The translations under genes and the position numbers were made by a program. From contig NZ_CP139986.1 of assembly GCF_034424175.1 (NCBI RefSeq), positions 496,001 through 560,000 of the forward strand: a stretch of DNA of 64,000 nt, in the 5' to 3' direction. Positions 8,201 to 17,753 of the stretch are shown one piece after another (positions within the stretch are counted from its first letter, which is position 1; each line of letters begins with the position of its first letter). The DNA comes from Kluyvera intermedia (GTDB lineage: Bacteria; Pseudomonadota; Gammaproteobacteria; Enterobacterales; Enterobacteriaceae). The notes beneath the pieces are model-generated. The model did not search any database and had not been told where the DNA came from. It worked only from the letters and a program-made list of their open reading frames with translations.

Positions 8201-8740
8201 ATGGCGAAACTGCATGATTACTACAAAGACGAAGTAGTCGCTAAACTCATGACTGAGTTTAACTACAATTCTGTCATGCAAGTCCCTCGGGTCGAGAAGA
8301 TCACCCTGAACATGGGTGTTGGTGAAGCGATCGCCGATAAGAAACTGCTGGATAATGCAGCAGCTGATTTGACAGCAATCTCCGGTCAAAAACCGTTGAT
8401 CACTAAAGCACGCAAATCTGTTGCAGGCTTCAAAATCCGTCAGGGCTATCCGATCGGCTGTAAAGTAACCCTGCGTGGCGAACGCATGTGGGAGTTCTTT
8501 GAGCGCCTGATCACTATTGCTGTTCCACGTATCCGTGACTTCCGTGGCTTGTCCGCTAAGTCTTTCGACGGTCGTGGTAACTACAGCATGGGTGTCCGTG
8601 AGCAGATCATCTTCCCAGAAATCGACTACGATAAAGTCGACCGCGTGCGTGGTTTGGATATTACCATTACCACTACTGCGAAATCTGATGAAGAAGGCCG
8701 TGCTCTGCTGGCTGCCTTTGACTTCCCGTTCCGCAAGTAA
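8201..8740 (+). CDS. rplE: 50S ribosomal protein L5
   Basis: A 179-residue central-protuberance protein that binds 5S rRNA and contacts P-site tRNA. Stretches such as PRVEKITLNMGVGEA and FPEIDYDKVDRVRGLDITI are typical. Its translation start is the regulatory target of S8 in E. coli; S8 is encoded two genes downstream. Confidence 0.98.
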   Translation: MAKLHDYYKDEVVAKLMTEFNYNSVMQVPRVEKITLNMGVGEAIADKKLLDNAAADLTAISGQKPLITKARKSVAGFKIRQGYPIGCKVTLRGERMWEFFERLITIAVPRIRDFRGLSAKSFDGRGNYSMGVREQIIFPEIDYDKVDRVRGLDITITTTAKSDEEGRALLAAFDFPFRK

Positions 8741-8754
8741 GGTAGGGTTACTGA

Positions 8755-9060
8755 ATGGCTAAGCAATCAATGAAAGCACGCGAAGTTAAGCGCGTAGCTT
8801 TAGCTGATAAGTACTTCGCAAAACGCGCTGAACTGAAAGCTATCATCTCTGATGTGAACGCGACCGATGAAGATCGTTGGAACGCAGTTCTGAAGCTGCA
8901 GTCTCTGCCGCGTGATTCCAGCCCGTCCCGTCAGCGTAACCGCTGCCGTCAAACAGGCCGACCACATGGTTATGTGGGCAAGTTCGGGTTGAGCCGTATT
9001 AAGCTTCGTGAAGCCGCCATGCGCGGTGAAGTACCAGGCTTGAAAAAGGCTAGCTGGTAA
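8755..9060 (+). CDS. rpsN: 30S ribosomal protein S14
   Basis: This is the long, 101-residue form that lacks the zinc-binding CxxC pairs of the short form. It has the usual C-terminal signature QTGRPHGYVGKFGLSRIKLR. It occupies the 30S head next to S3 and S10. Confidence 0.98.
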   Translation: MAKQSMKAREVKRVALADKYFAKRAELKAIISDVNATDEDRWNAVLKLQSLPRDSSPSRQRNRCRQTGRPHGYVGKFGLSRIKLREAAMRGEVPGLKKASW

Positions 9061-9090
9061 TTACCAATTGAATCACGGGAGTAAAGACAG

Positions 9091-9483
9091 ATGAGCATGC
9101 AAGATCCGATCGCGGATATGCTGACCCGTATCCGTAACGGTCAAGCCGCGAATAAAGTTGCGGTCACCATGCCTTCCTCCAAGCTGAAAGTGGCAATTGC
9201 CAACGTGCTGAAGGAAGAAGGCTTTGTTGAAGATTTTAAAGTTGAAGGCGACACCAAGCCTGAACTGGAAGTAACTCTTAAGTACTTCCAGGGTAAAGCT
9301 GTTGTAGAAAGCATTCAGCGTGTCAGTCGCCCAGGTCTGCGCATTTATAAGCGTAAAGACGAGCTGCCAAAAGTTATGGCTGGCATGGGTATCGCAGTTG
9401 TTTCTACCTCTAAAGGTGTTATGACTGATCGTGCAGCGCGCCAAGCTGGTCTTGGTGGCGAAATTATCTGCTACGTAGCCTAA
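9091..9483 (+). CDS. rpsH: 30S ribosomal protein S8
   Basis: A 130-residue primary binder of 16S rRNA and the autogenous repressor of the spc operon. The N-terminus MSMQDPIADMLTRIRNGQ and the C-terminal STSKGVMTDRAARQ...GGEIICYVA are diagnostic. A GGGAG site precedes the ATG. Confidence 0.98.
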   Translation: MSMQDPIADMLTRIRNGQAANKVAVTMPSSKLKVAIANVLKEEGFVEDFKVEGDTKPELEVTLKYFQGKAVVESIQRVSRPGLRIYKRKDELPKVMAGMGIAVVSTSKGVMTDRAARQAGLGGEIICYVA

Positions 9484-9495
9484 TCGGAGGAAAAA

Positions 9496-10029
9496 ATGTC
9501 TCGTGTTGCTAAAGCACCGGTCGTTGTTCCTGCCGGCGTTGATGTAAAAATCGACGGTCAGGTTATTACGATCAAAGGTAAAAACGGCGAGCTGACTCGT
9601 ACTCTCAACGATGCTGTTGAAGTTAATCATGCAGATAATGCACTGACCTTCGGTCCACGTGATGGTTACGTAGACGGATGGGCTCAGGCTGGTACCGCGC
9701 GTGCCCTGCTGAACTCAATGGTTATCGGTGTTACCGAAGGCTTCACTAAGAAGCTACAGCTGGTTGGTGTAGGTTATCGTGCAGCGGTTAAAGGGAATTC
9801 TGTGAGCCTGGCTTTAGGCTTCTCACACCCAGTTGACCACCAGCTGCCTGCGGGTATCACTGCTGAATGTCCGACTCAAACTGAAATCGTGCTGAAAGGC
9901 GCTGATAAGCAGGTGATCGGTCAGGTTGCAGCAGACCTGCGTGCCTACCGTCGTCCTGAGCCTTACAAAGGCAAGGGTGTTCGTTACGCCGACGAAGTCG
10001 TGCGTACCAAAGAGGCTAAGAAGAAGTAA
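9496..10029 (+). CDS. rplF: 50S ribosomal protein L6
   Basis: A 177-residue protein of two similar domains near the factor-binding site. The second half contains the family signature PEPYKGKGVRYADE near residue 155. GGAGG lies immediately upstream of the start. Confidence 0.98.
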   Translation: MSRVAKAPVVVPAGVDVKIDGQVITIKGKNGELTRTLNDAVEVNHADNALTFGPRDGYVDGWAQAGTARALLNSMVIGVTEGFTKKLQLVGVGYRAAVKGNSVSLALGFSHPVDHQLPAGITAECPTQTEIVLKGADKQVIGQVAADLRAYRRPEPYKGKGVRYADEVVRTKEAKKK

Positions 10030-10038
10030 GGTAACACT

Positions 10039-10392
10039 ATGGATAAGAAATCTGCTCGTATCCGTCGTGCGACCCGCGCACGCCGCAAGCTCCAGGAGCT
10101 GGGCGCAACTCGCCTGGTGGTACATCGTACCCCGCGTCATATTTACGCACAGGTAATTGCACCGAACGGTTCCGAAGTTCTGGTAGCTGCTTCTACTGTA
10201 GAAAAAGCTATTACTGAACAATTGAAGTACACCGGTAACAAAGACGCCGCAGCAGCTGTGGGTAAAGCTGTCGCAGAACGCGCTCTGGAAAAAGGCATTA
10301 AAGTTGTGTCCTTTGACCGTTCCGGGTTCCAATATCATGGTCGCGTCCAGGCACTGGCAGATGCTGCTCGTGAAGCTGGCCTTCAGTTCTAA
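10039..10392 (+). CDS. rplR: 50S ribosomal protein L18
   Basis: A 117-residue 5S rRNA-binding protein of the central protuberance, with the basic N-terminus MDKKSARIRRATRARRK and the C-terminal FDRSGFQYHGRVQALADAAR. Confidence 0.98.
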   Translation: MDKKSARIRRATRARRKLQELGATRLVVHRTPRHIYAQVIAPNGSEVLVAASTVEKAITEQLKYTGNKDAAAAVGKAVAERALEKGIKVVSFDRSGFQYHGRVQALADAAREAGLQF

Positions 10393-10406
10393 GGTAGAGG
10401 TGTAAG

Positions 10407-10910
10407 ATGTCTCACATCGAAAAACAAGCTGGCGAACTGCAGGAAAAGCTGATCGCGGTTAACCGCGTATCTAAAACCGTAAAAGGTGGTCGTATTTTCT
10501 CCTTCACAGCTCTGACTGTAGTTGGTGATGGTAACGGTCGCGTTGGTTTTGGTTACGGTAAAGCCCGTGAAGTTCCAGCAGCAATCCAGAAAGCGATGGA
10601 AAAAGCTCGTCGCAATATGATTAATGTCGCGCTGAATACCGGCACCCTGCAGCACCCAGTTAAGGGTACTCACACAGGTTCTCGTGTATTCATGCAGCCG
10701 GCTTCCGAAGGTACCGGTATCATCGCCGGTGGTGCAATGCGCGCCGTTCTGGAAGTCGCTGGAGTTCGTAACGTTCTGGCTAAAGCATATGGTTCCACCA
10801 ACCCGATTAACGTGGTTCGTGCAACTATTGATGGCCTGGAAAATATGAAATCTCCAGAAATGGTCGCTGCCAAGCGTGGTAAATCCGTTGAAGAAATTCT
10901 GGGGAAATAA
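10407..10910 (+). CDS. rpsE: 30S ribosomal protein S5
   Basis: A 167-residue protein with an N-terminal double-stranded RNA-binding fold (VSKTVKGGRIFSFTALTVVG, the region where spectinomycin-resistance changes map in E. coli). Its C-terminal domain affects decoding fidelity. No resistance-type change is obvious. Confidence 0.98.
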   Translation: MSHIEKQAGELQEKLIAVNRVSKTVKGGRIFSFTALTVVGDGNGRVGFGYGKAREVPAAIQKAMEKARRNMINVALNTGTLQHPVKGTHTGSRVFMQPASEGTGIIAGGAMRAVLEVAGVRNVLAKAYGSTNPINVVRATIDGLENMKSPEMVAAKRGKSVEEILGK

Positions 10911-10913
10911 ACC

Positions 10914-11093
10914 ATGGCAAAGACTATTAAAATTACTCAAACCCGCAGTGCAATCGGTCGTCTGCCGAAACACAAGGCAACGCTGCTTGGCCTGGGTCTG
11001 CGTCGTATTGGTCACACCGTAGAACGCGAGGATACTCCCGCTGTTCGTGGTATGGTCAACGCGATTTACTTCATGGTTAAAGTTGAGGAGTAA
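10914..11093 (+). CDS. rpmD: 50S ribosomal protein L30
   Basis: This short gene translates to 59 residues beginning MAKTIKITQTRSAIGRLPKH and ending MVNAIYFMVKVEE. It matches L30 in length and sequence. The ATG is three bases after the rpsE stop, within ACCATGG, and the stop is three bases before rplO. L30 binds domain II of 23S rRNA and is dispensable in some bacteria. Confidence 0.96.
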   Translation: MAKTIKITQTRSAIGRLPKHKATLLGLGLRRIGHTVEREDTPAVRGMVNAIYFMVKVEE

Positions 11094-11096
11094 GAG

Positions 11097-11531
11097 ATGC
11101 GTTTAAATACTCTGTCTCCGGCCGAAGGCTCTAAAAAGGCGGGTCGCCGCCTGGGTCGTGGTATCGGTTCTGGCCTCGGTAAAACCGGCGGTCGTGGTCA
11201 CAAAGGTCAGAAGTCTCGTTCTGGCGGTGGCGTACGTCGTGGTTTCGAGGGCGGCCAGATGCCTCTGTACCGTCGTCTGCCGAAGTTCGGCTTCACTTCT
11301 CGCAAAGCAGCGATTACAGCGGAAATCCGTCTGTCTGACCTGGCGAAAGTGGAAGGCGGTATTGTTGACCTGAGCACGCTGAAAGCAGCTAACATTATCG
11401 GTGTCCAGATCGAGTTCGCGAAAGTGATCCTGGCTGGTGAAGTTTCTACTCCGGTAACTGTTCGTGGCCTGCGCGTGTCGAAAGGCGCTCGTGCTGCTAT
11501 CGAAGCTGCTGGCGGTAAAATCGAGGAATAA
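11097..11531 (+). CDS. rplO: 50S ribosomal protein L15
   Basis: A 144-residue protein with a long glycine- and arginine-rich N-terminal extension (GRGIGSGLGKTGGRGHKGQK, residues about 21-40) that threads through 23S rRNA, and a globular C-terminal domain. It is the gene before secY. Confidence 0.98.
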   Translation: MRLNTLSPAEGSKKAGRRLGRGIGSGLGKTGGRGHKGQKSRSGGGVRRGFEGGQMPLYRRLPKFGFTSRKAAITAEIRLSDLAKVEGGIVDLSTLKAANIIGVQIEFAKVILAGEVSTPVTVRGLRVSKGARAAIEAAGGKIEE

Positions 11532-11538
11532 GTAGCAG

Positions 11539-13018
<1,480 letters not shown>

Positions 13019-13053
13019 TTTATTCGCATATTTTTCTTGCAAAGTTGGGTTGA

Positions 13054-13081
13054 GCTGGCTAGATTAGCCAGCCAATCTTTT
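13054..13081 (+). terminator. Weak terminator-like hairpin between spc and alpha operons
   Basis: The stem GCTGGCT/AGCCAGC has a five-base loop and is followed by CAATCTTTT. The interrupted T tract suggests partial termination, allowing some read-through into the alpha operon. Confidence 0.6.
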
Positions 13082-13082
13082 G

Positions 13083-13180
13083 TATGTCTGTGCGTTACCA
13101 TTTGAGTATCCTGAAAACGGGCTTTTCGGTATGGTACGTACATATTAAATAGTAGGAGTGCATAGTGGCCCGTATAGCAG
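13083..13180 (+). ncRNA. Alpha operon leader (S4-binding pseudoknot)
   Basis: The sequence from TGTGCGTTACC through AAATAGTAGGAGTGCATAGTG follows the E. coli alpha-operon ribosome binding site nearly base for base, as I recall it. There the RNA folds into a pseudoknot spanning the rpsM start. Protein S4 (rpsD, third gene) binds it and traps the ribosome, repressing rpsM, rpsK and rpsD. Exact ends are approximate. Confidence 0.8.
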
Positions 13181-13521
13181 GCATTAACATTCCTGATCAG
13201 AAACATGCTGTGATCGCGTTAACCTCGATCTATGGCGTCGGTAAGACCCGTTCTAAAGCCATTTTGGCTGCAGCGGGTATCGCTGAAAATGTTAAGATCA
13301 GTGAGCTGTCTGAAGCACAAATCGACACGCTGCGTGACGAAGTTGCCAAATTTGTCGTTGAAGGTGATCTGCGCCGTGAAGTTAGCATGAGCATCAAGCG
13401 TCTTATGGATCTTGGTTGCTATCGCGGTTTGCGTCATCGTCGTGGTCTTCCGGTTCGCGGCCAGCGCACCAAGACCAACGCACGTACCCGTAAGGGTCCG
13501 CGCAAACCGATCAAGAAATAA
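13165..13521 (+). CDS. rpsM: 30S ribosomal protein S13
   Basis: A 118-residue head protein that contacts P-site tRNA and forms bridges to the 50S subunit. It starts at GTG 13165, behind the strong site AGGAG, as the alpha-operon gene does in E. coli. MARIAGINIPDQKHAVIALT at the start and LRHRRGLPVRGQRTKTNART near the end are diagnostic. Confidence 0.98.
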   Translation: MARIAGINIPDQKHAVIALTSIYGVGKTRSKAILAAAGIAENVKISELSEAQIDTLRDEVAKFVVEGDLRREVSMSIKRLMDLGCYRGLRHRRGLPVRGQRTKTNARTRKGPRKPIKK

Positions 13522-13537
13522 TCGGGGTGATTGAATA

Positions 13538-13927
13538 ATGGCAAAGGCACCAGTTCGTGCACGTAAGCGTGTAAGAAAACAAGTCTCTGATGGCGTGGCT
13601 CATATCCATGCTTCTTTTAACAACACCATCGTTACTATTACCGATCGTCAGGGTAATGCGCTGGGTTGGGCAACAGCCGGTGGTTCCGGTTTCCGTGGTT
13701 CGCGCAAATCTACTCCGTTCGCAGCTCAGGTTGCAGCAGAGCGTTGTGCTGATTCCGTAAAAGAATACGGCATCAAGAATCTGGAAGTTATGGTTAAAGG
13801 TCCGGGTCCAGGCCGCGAATCTACTATTCGTGCTCTGAACGCCGCTGGTTTCCGCATCACTAATATTACTGATGTGACTCCGATTCCTCATAACGGTTGT
13901 CGTCCACCGAAAAAACGTCGCGTATAA
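13538..13927 (+). CDS. rpsK: 30S ribosomal protein S11
   Basis: A 129-residue platform protein near the E site that interacts with the Shine-Dalgarno helix. Typical stretches are HIHASFNNTIVTITDRQGN and the C-terminal TPIPHNGCRPPKKRRV. Confidence 0.98.
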   Translation: MAKAPVRARKRVRKQVSDGVAHIHASFNNTIVTITDRQGNALGWATAGGSGFRGSRKSTPFAAQVAAERCADSVKEYGIKNLEVMVKGPGPGRESTIRALNAAGFRITNITDVTPIPHNGCRPPKKRRV

Positions 13928-13959
13928 CGCCTCGTTTCTAGGATTGTTGGAGAAAGAAA

Positions 13960-14580
13960 ATGGCAAGATATTTGGGTCCTAAGCTCAAGCTTAGCCGTCG
14001 TGAGGGCACCGACTTATTCCTTAAGTCTGGCGTTCGCGCGATCGATACCAAGTGTAAAATTGAACAAGCTCCTGGCCAGCACGGTGCGCGTAAACCGCGT
14101 CTGTCTGACTATGGTGTTCAGTTGCGTGAAAAGCAGAAAGTTCGTCGTACTTACGGCGTGCTGGAGCGTCAGTTCCGTAACTATTATCAAGAAGCAGCAC
14201 GTCTGAAAGGCAACACCGGTGAAAACCTGTTGACTCTGCTGGAAGGTCGTCTGGACAACGTAGTCTACCGTATGGGCTTTGGCGCTACTCGTGCCGAGTC
14301 ACGCCAGTTGGTTAGCCATAAAGCAATCATGGTAAACGGTCGTGTTGTTAACATCGCTTCTTATCAGGTTAAAGCGAATGACGTTGTTAGCATTCGTGAG
14401 AAAGCGAAAAAGCAATCTCGCGTTAAAGCCGCTCTGGAGCTGGCTGAACAGCGTGAAAAGCCAACCTGGCTGGAAGTTGATGCTGCTAAGATGGAAGGTA
14501 CGTTCAAGCGTCAGCCTGAGCGTTCTGATCTGTCTGCGGACATTAACGAACACCTGATCGTCGAGCTTTACTCCAAGTAA
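13960..14580 (+). CDS. rpsD: 30S ribosomal protein S4
   Basis: A 206-residue protein that nucleates 30S assembly, forms the mRNA entry pore and represses the alpha operon through its leader pseudoknot. The S4 RNA-binding domain is seen at about residues 92-160 (GRLDNVVYRMGFGATRAESR...SHKAIMVNGR). It also acts as an antitermination factor on rRNA transcripts in E. coli. Confidence 0.98.
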   Translation: MARYLGPKLKLSRREGTDLFLKSGVRAIDTKCKIEQAPGQHGARKPRLSDYGVQLREKQKVRRTYGVLERQFRNYYQEAARLKGNTGENLLTLLEGRLDNVVYRMGFGATRAESRQLVSHKAIMVNGRVVNIASYQVKANDVVSIREKAKKQSRVKAALELAEQREKPTWLEVDAAKMEGTFKRQPERSDLSADINEHLIVELYSK

Positions 14581-14605
14581 AGCTTAGTACCAAAGAGAGG
14601 ACACA

Positions 14606-15595
14606 ATGCAGGGTTCTGTGACAGAGTTTCTAAAACCGCGCCTGGTAGATATCGAGCAACTGAGTTCGACGCATGCCAAGGTGACCCTTGAGCCTTTAGA
14701 GCGTGGCTTTGGCCATACTCTGGGTAACGCACTGCGCCGTATTCTGCTCTCGTCGATGCCGGGTTGTGCGGTAACCGAAGTTGAGATTGATGGTGTACTT
14801 CATGAGTACAGCACCAAAGAAGGCGTTCAGGAAGATATCCTTGAAATCCTGCTCAACCTGAAAGGGCTTGCGGTGAGAGTTCAGGGGAAAGATGAAGTTA
14901 TTCTCACCCTGAATAAATCTGGCATTGGCCCTGTGACTGCCGCCGATATCACCCACGACGGTGATGTTGAAATCGTCAAGCCGCAGCACGTGATCTGCCA
15001 CCTGACCGATGAGAACGCAGCTATTAGCATGCGTATCAAAGTTCAGCGCGGTCGGGGTTATGTGCCGGCTTCTGCCCGAATTCATTCGGAAGAAGATGAG
15101 CGCCCAATCGGACGTCTGCTGGTCGACGCATGCTATAGCCCTGTAGAGCGTATTGCCTACAATGTTGAAGCAGCGCGTGTAGAACAGCGTACCGACCTGG
15201 ACAAGCTGGTCATCGAAATGGAAACCAACGGTACAATCGATCCTGAAGAGGCGATTCGTCGTGCGGCAACCATTCTGGCTGAACAACTTGAAGCTTTCGT
15301 TGACTTACGTGATGTACGTCAGCCGGAAGTGAAAGAAGAGAAACCAGAGTTCGATCCGATTCTGCTGCGCCCTGTTGACGATCTGGAATTGACTGTCCGC
15401 TCTGCTAACTGCCTCAAGGCAGAAGCTATCCACTATATCGGTGATCTGGTACAGCGTACCGAGGTTGAGTTGCTGAAAACGCCGAACCTGGGTAAAAAAT
15501 CTCTTACTGAGATTAAAGACGTGCTGGCTTCACGTGGTCTGTCTCTGGGCATGCGCCTTGAAAACTGGCCACCAGCAAGCATTGCTGACGAGTAA
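14606..15595 (+). CDS. rpoA: RNA polymerase subunit alpha
   Basis: This 329-residue subunit dimerises through its N-terminal domain (about residues 1-235) to nucleate core polymerase assembly. Its C-terminal domain (about 250-329) binds UP elements and activators. The DNA-contacting segment [19 protein letters not shown] near residue 265 is intact. The E. coli-like C-terminus [12 protein letters not shown] is present. Confidence 0.98.
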
Positions 15596-15635
15596 CCGGA
15601 TCACAGGTTAAGGTTTTACTGAGAAGGATAAGGTC

Positions 15636-16022
15636 ATGCGCCATCGTAAGAGTGGTCGTCAACTGAACCGCAATAGCAGCCATCGCCAGGCTATGTTCCG
15701 TAACATGGCTGGTTCGCTGGTTCGTCATGAGATCATCAAGACGACCCTACCGAAAGCGAAAGAACTGCGTCGCGTAGTTGAGCCGCTGATTACTCTTGCC
15801 AAGACTGATAGCGTTGCTAATCGTCGTCTGGCATTCGCCCGTACTCGTGATAACGAGATCGTGGCAAAACTGTTTAACGAGCTGGGCCCGCGTTTCGCGA
15901 GCCGCGCCGGTGGTTACACTCGCATTCTGAAGTGTGGCTTCCGTGCAGGCGACAATGCGCCGATGGCATACATCGAGCTGGTTGATCGCTCTGAGTCGAA
16001 AGCAGAAGCAGCTGCAGAGTAA
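15636..16022 (+). CDS. rplQ: 50S ribosomal protein L17
   Basis: A 128-residue tunnel-exit protein starting MRHRKSGRQLNRNSSHRQAM. The C-terminus DRSESKAEAAAE is one residue longer than I recall for E. coli (an extra serine). It is the last gene of the alpha operon and is followed by a strong terminator. Confidence 0.98.
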   Translation: MRHRKSGRQLNRNSSHRQAMFRNMAGSLVRHEIIKTTLPKAKELRRVVEPLITLAKTDSVANRRLAFARTRDNEIVAKLFNELGPRFASRAGGYTRILKCGFRAGDNAPMAYIELVDRSESKAEAAAE

Positions 16023-16035
16023 TCTGTAGTAAAGT

Positions 16036-16064
16036 AAAAAAACCCGCTTCGGCGGGTTTTTTTA
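16036..16064 (+). terminator. Alpha operon terminator
   Basis: An AACCCGC-TTCG-GCGGGTT stem with a stable tetraloop is flanked by an A run and a run of seven T residues. It is a classic intrinsic terminator. Confidence 0.93.
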
Positions 16065-16126
16065 TATCCCCCCTATCATCATGCTCCTACAATAGCCCTA
16101 TCCTTTCTTGTCACTCGGAGGAAGTT

Positions 16127-16498
16127 ATGTGGTTACTTGATCAATGGGCTGAGCGTCATATTGCTGATGCACAACGCAAAGGTGAGTTTGACAACCTTCC
16201 CGGTCAGGGTGAACCCCTCACTCTTGATGATGACTCCTTCGTTCCAGAAGAACTCCGCGTGGGTTTTAGACTACTCAAAAATGCAGGTTGTTTGCCCCCT
16301 GAAATTGAGCTGCGTAAGGATGCTATTGCGTTATCTGATTTATTAAAGGGTATCCGTCAGGATGATGCGCGCTATCAGGAGATCGGCCGTCAGTTGGTTC
16401 TGCTTGAGATTAAGTTGCAGCAAGCAGGGCTTAGTACAGCGTTTCTGCATGGTGATTATGCGGATAAGTTGCTGAACAAAACTAAAGAGGAACCGTGA
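16127..16498 (+). CDS. yhdN: DUF1992 protein YhdN
   Basis: This 123-residue, mostly helical and charged protein carries the DUF1992 (DnaJ homologue subfamily C member 28-like) region: WLLDQWAERHIADAQRKGEF followed by LPGQGEPL. There is no J domain. The molecular role is not established. GGAGGAAG precedes the start. Its TGA overlaps the zntR ATG, so the two genes are translationally coupled as in E. coli. Any link to zinc response is only by operon. Confidence 0.88.
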   Translation: MWLLDQWAERHIADAQRKGEFDNLPGQGEPLTLDDDSFVPEELRVGFRLLKNAGCLPPEIELRKDAIALSDLLKGIRQDDARYQEIGRQLVLLEIKLQQAGLSTAFLHGDYADKLLNKTKEEP

Positions 16499-16923
16499 TG
16501 TTCAAGATTGGCGAACTGGCAAAACTAGCGAGCGTTACCCCAGATACTGTCCGCTATTATGAAAAGCAGCAGATGATGAGCCACGATATACGCACCGAAG
16601 GTGGTTTTCGACTTTATACTGCCGACGATCTTCAGCGTTTGAAGTTTATCCGACATGCCCGGCAATTGGGTTTTACACTGGAATCGATCCGTGAACTGCT
16701 ATCGATCCGTGTGGATCCTGAACACCATACCTGCCAGGAATCAAAAGGTATTGTGCAAGCACGTTTGAGCGAAGTTGAATCACGTATTGCAGAGTTGCAA
16801 GCCATGCAGCAGGCGCTGAGTAAGCTCAATGATGCTTGCTGCGGCACATCCCACAGCAGTGAATTCTGTTCTATCCTTGGCATCCTTGAGCAGGGGGCAG
16901 GGGCGAGCACAAATGGTTGTTGA
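16498..16923 (+). CDS. zntR: Zn(II)-responsive MerR-family regulator
   Basis: A 141-residue MerR-type activator. The winged helix-turn-helix is at residues 1-40 (FKIGELAKLASVTPDTVRYY), followed by a long dimerisation helix. The metal-binding residues include C79 (HHTCQ) and the C-terminal cluster DACCGTSHSSEFC. This is the ZntR arrangement that senses femtomolar zinc and twists the zntA promoter. ATG 16498 fits the family start (M-F-K-I-G). An in-frame GTG at 16495 is part of the coupling overlap. The target zntA is not in the window. Confidence 0.95.
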   Translation: MFKIGELAKLASVTPDTVRYYEKQQMMSHDIRTEGGFRLYTADDLQRLKFIRHARQLGFTLESIRELLSIRVDPEHHTCQESKGIVQARLSEVESRIAELQAMQQALSKLNDACCGTSHSSEFCSILGILEQGAGASTNGC

Positions 16924-16981
16924 GTGTTGAGGGGTTTAGAATTACACTCAGCGCGTATTTATTACCCAATCAGGAGAAATT

Positions 16982-17245
16982 ATGAGCCGCTATCAGCATA
17001 CGAAGGGGCAGATAAATGACAATGCCCTGGAAGCGTTACTACACGATCCACTATTTCGTCAGCGTGTTGAAAAGAATAAGAAGGGGAAAGGAAGCTATTT
17101 ACGTAAAGACAAACACGGTAAACAGTATGGTCGGGAGGCCAGTGGCAAACAAGCGATGCGCTTTTTTACCACTGGCCTTCTGCTTTCTACGGCCAGTTTA
17201 AGAACGGTTATTTTGTTCTTTCAGCAGGTCGCGAATTTCAGATAA
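16982..17245 (+). CDS. arfA: Alternative ribosome-rescue factor A
   Basis: ArfA enters stalled ribosomes on non-stop mRNA and recruits release factor 2. The functional region, residues 1-55, is clear: SRYQHTKGQINDNALEALLH, then KNKKGKGSYLRKDKHGKQYG. From codon 52 the coding DNA forms a strong hairpin. In E. coli such a hairpin is cut by RNase III or terminates transcription, so the mRNA lacks a stop codon and ArfA is made only when trans-translation fails. The full frame runs to 87 codons with a hydrophobic tail; E. coli has 72. The tail probably serves degradation or is not made. The frame overlaps the 3' end of mscL by 48 bases. Confidence 0.93.
   Translation: MSRYQHTKGQINDNALEALLHDPLFRQRVEKNKKGKGSYLRKDKHGKQYGREASGKQAMRFFTTGLLLSTASLRTVILFFQQVANFR
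17135..17178 (+). promoter_or_regulatory. Hairpin inside arfA (RNase III / termination control element)
   Basis: GGCCAGTGG (17137-17145) pairs with CCACTGGCC (17169-17177), and within the loop AAGCG-ATG-CGCTT can form a second stem. A T-rich stretch follows in part (CTTTTTTA in the inner arm, TTCTGCTTTCT behind). It begins exactly at codon 52 of arfA, where the essential part of the protein ends, as expected for the self-truncating arfA message. Confidence 0.85.
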
Positions 17246-17608
17246 CAGCACTTCTTCTTTTGTAGGAGCAGGAGCGGCGGCCGGCTCTTCTTTCTTACGA
17301 TTCAGCTTGTTGATTAGCTTAATCGCCATAAAGATGGCAAAAGCGACAATGATAAAATCAAAAATATTCTGGATAAACACGCCGTAGTGCATAACAACTG
17401 CTGGCACATCGCCCTGCGCATCACGCAGCGTGACGGCAAACTGCTTAAAATCAATCCCACCAATTAAAAGCCCCAGTGGCGGCATGATGATATCCGCAAC
17501 CAGAGACGATACGATCTTACCAAATGCGGCACCAATAATGACACCCACCGCCAAATCAACAACATTCCCGCGCATCGCGAATTCGCGAAACTCTTTAATC
17601 ATGCTCAT
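17198..17608 (-). CDS. mscL: Large-conductance mechanosensitive channel
   Basis: A 136-residue inner-membrane channel that opens under extreme membrane tension to release solutes during osmotic downshock. The amphipathic N-terminus MSMIKEFREFAMRGNVVDLA leads into the pore helix (about residues 16-45, with AVGVIIGAAFGKIV). The second helix is at about 76-100, and a charged cytoplasmic helix follows (LLSEIRDLLKEQ). It is transcribed behind trkA as in E. coli; a terminator-like hairpin lies between them. Confidence 0.97.
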   Translation of the reverse strand: MSMIKEFREFAMRGNVVDLAVGVIIGAAFGKIVSSLVADIIMPPLGLLIGGIDFKQFAVTLRDAQGDVPAVVMHYGVFIQNIFDFIIVAFAIFMAIKLINKLNRKKEEPAAAPAPTKEEVLLSEIRDLLKEQNNRS

Positions 17609-17723
17609 TTTATTCTCCCTTGGGCAACTGACGCTTATAAGTTTAACAAATGTTTATTTATTTTCCATTGGTGATAATAAATATGAGTATATTAATTAGC
17701 CCTTTTAATTGAGAGGGTTAATA

Positions 17724-17748
17724 AAAAGGCGCCCATTGAGCGCCCGGC
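17724..17748 (-). terminator. Terminator-like hairpin behind trkA
   Basis: On the minus strand GGCGC-TCAATGG-GCGCC is followed by TTTTTATT. It lies just after the trkA stop and before mscL. Confidence 0.7.
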
Positions 17749-17753
17749 AAAAA

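Noticed and set aside
10389..11015. Minus-strand open frame opposite rpsE and rpmD
   Set aside because: It is a shadow of two genes on the plus strand, with atypical composition and no start signals.
16495..16923. zntR start at GTG 16495
   Set aside because: ATG 16498 matches the family N-terminus and forms the usual TGATG overlap with yhdN. The GTG adds only one unsupported residue.
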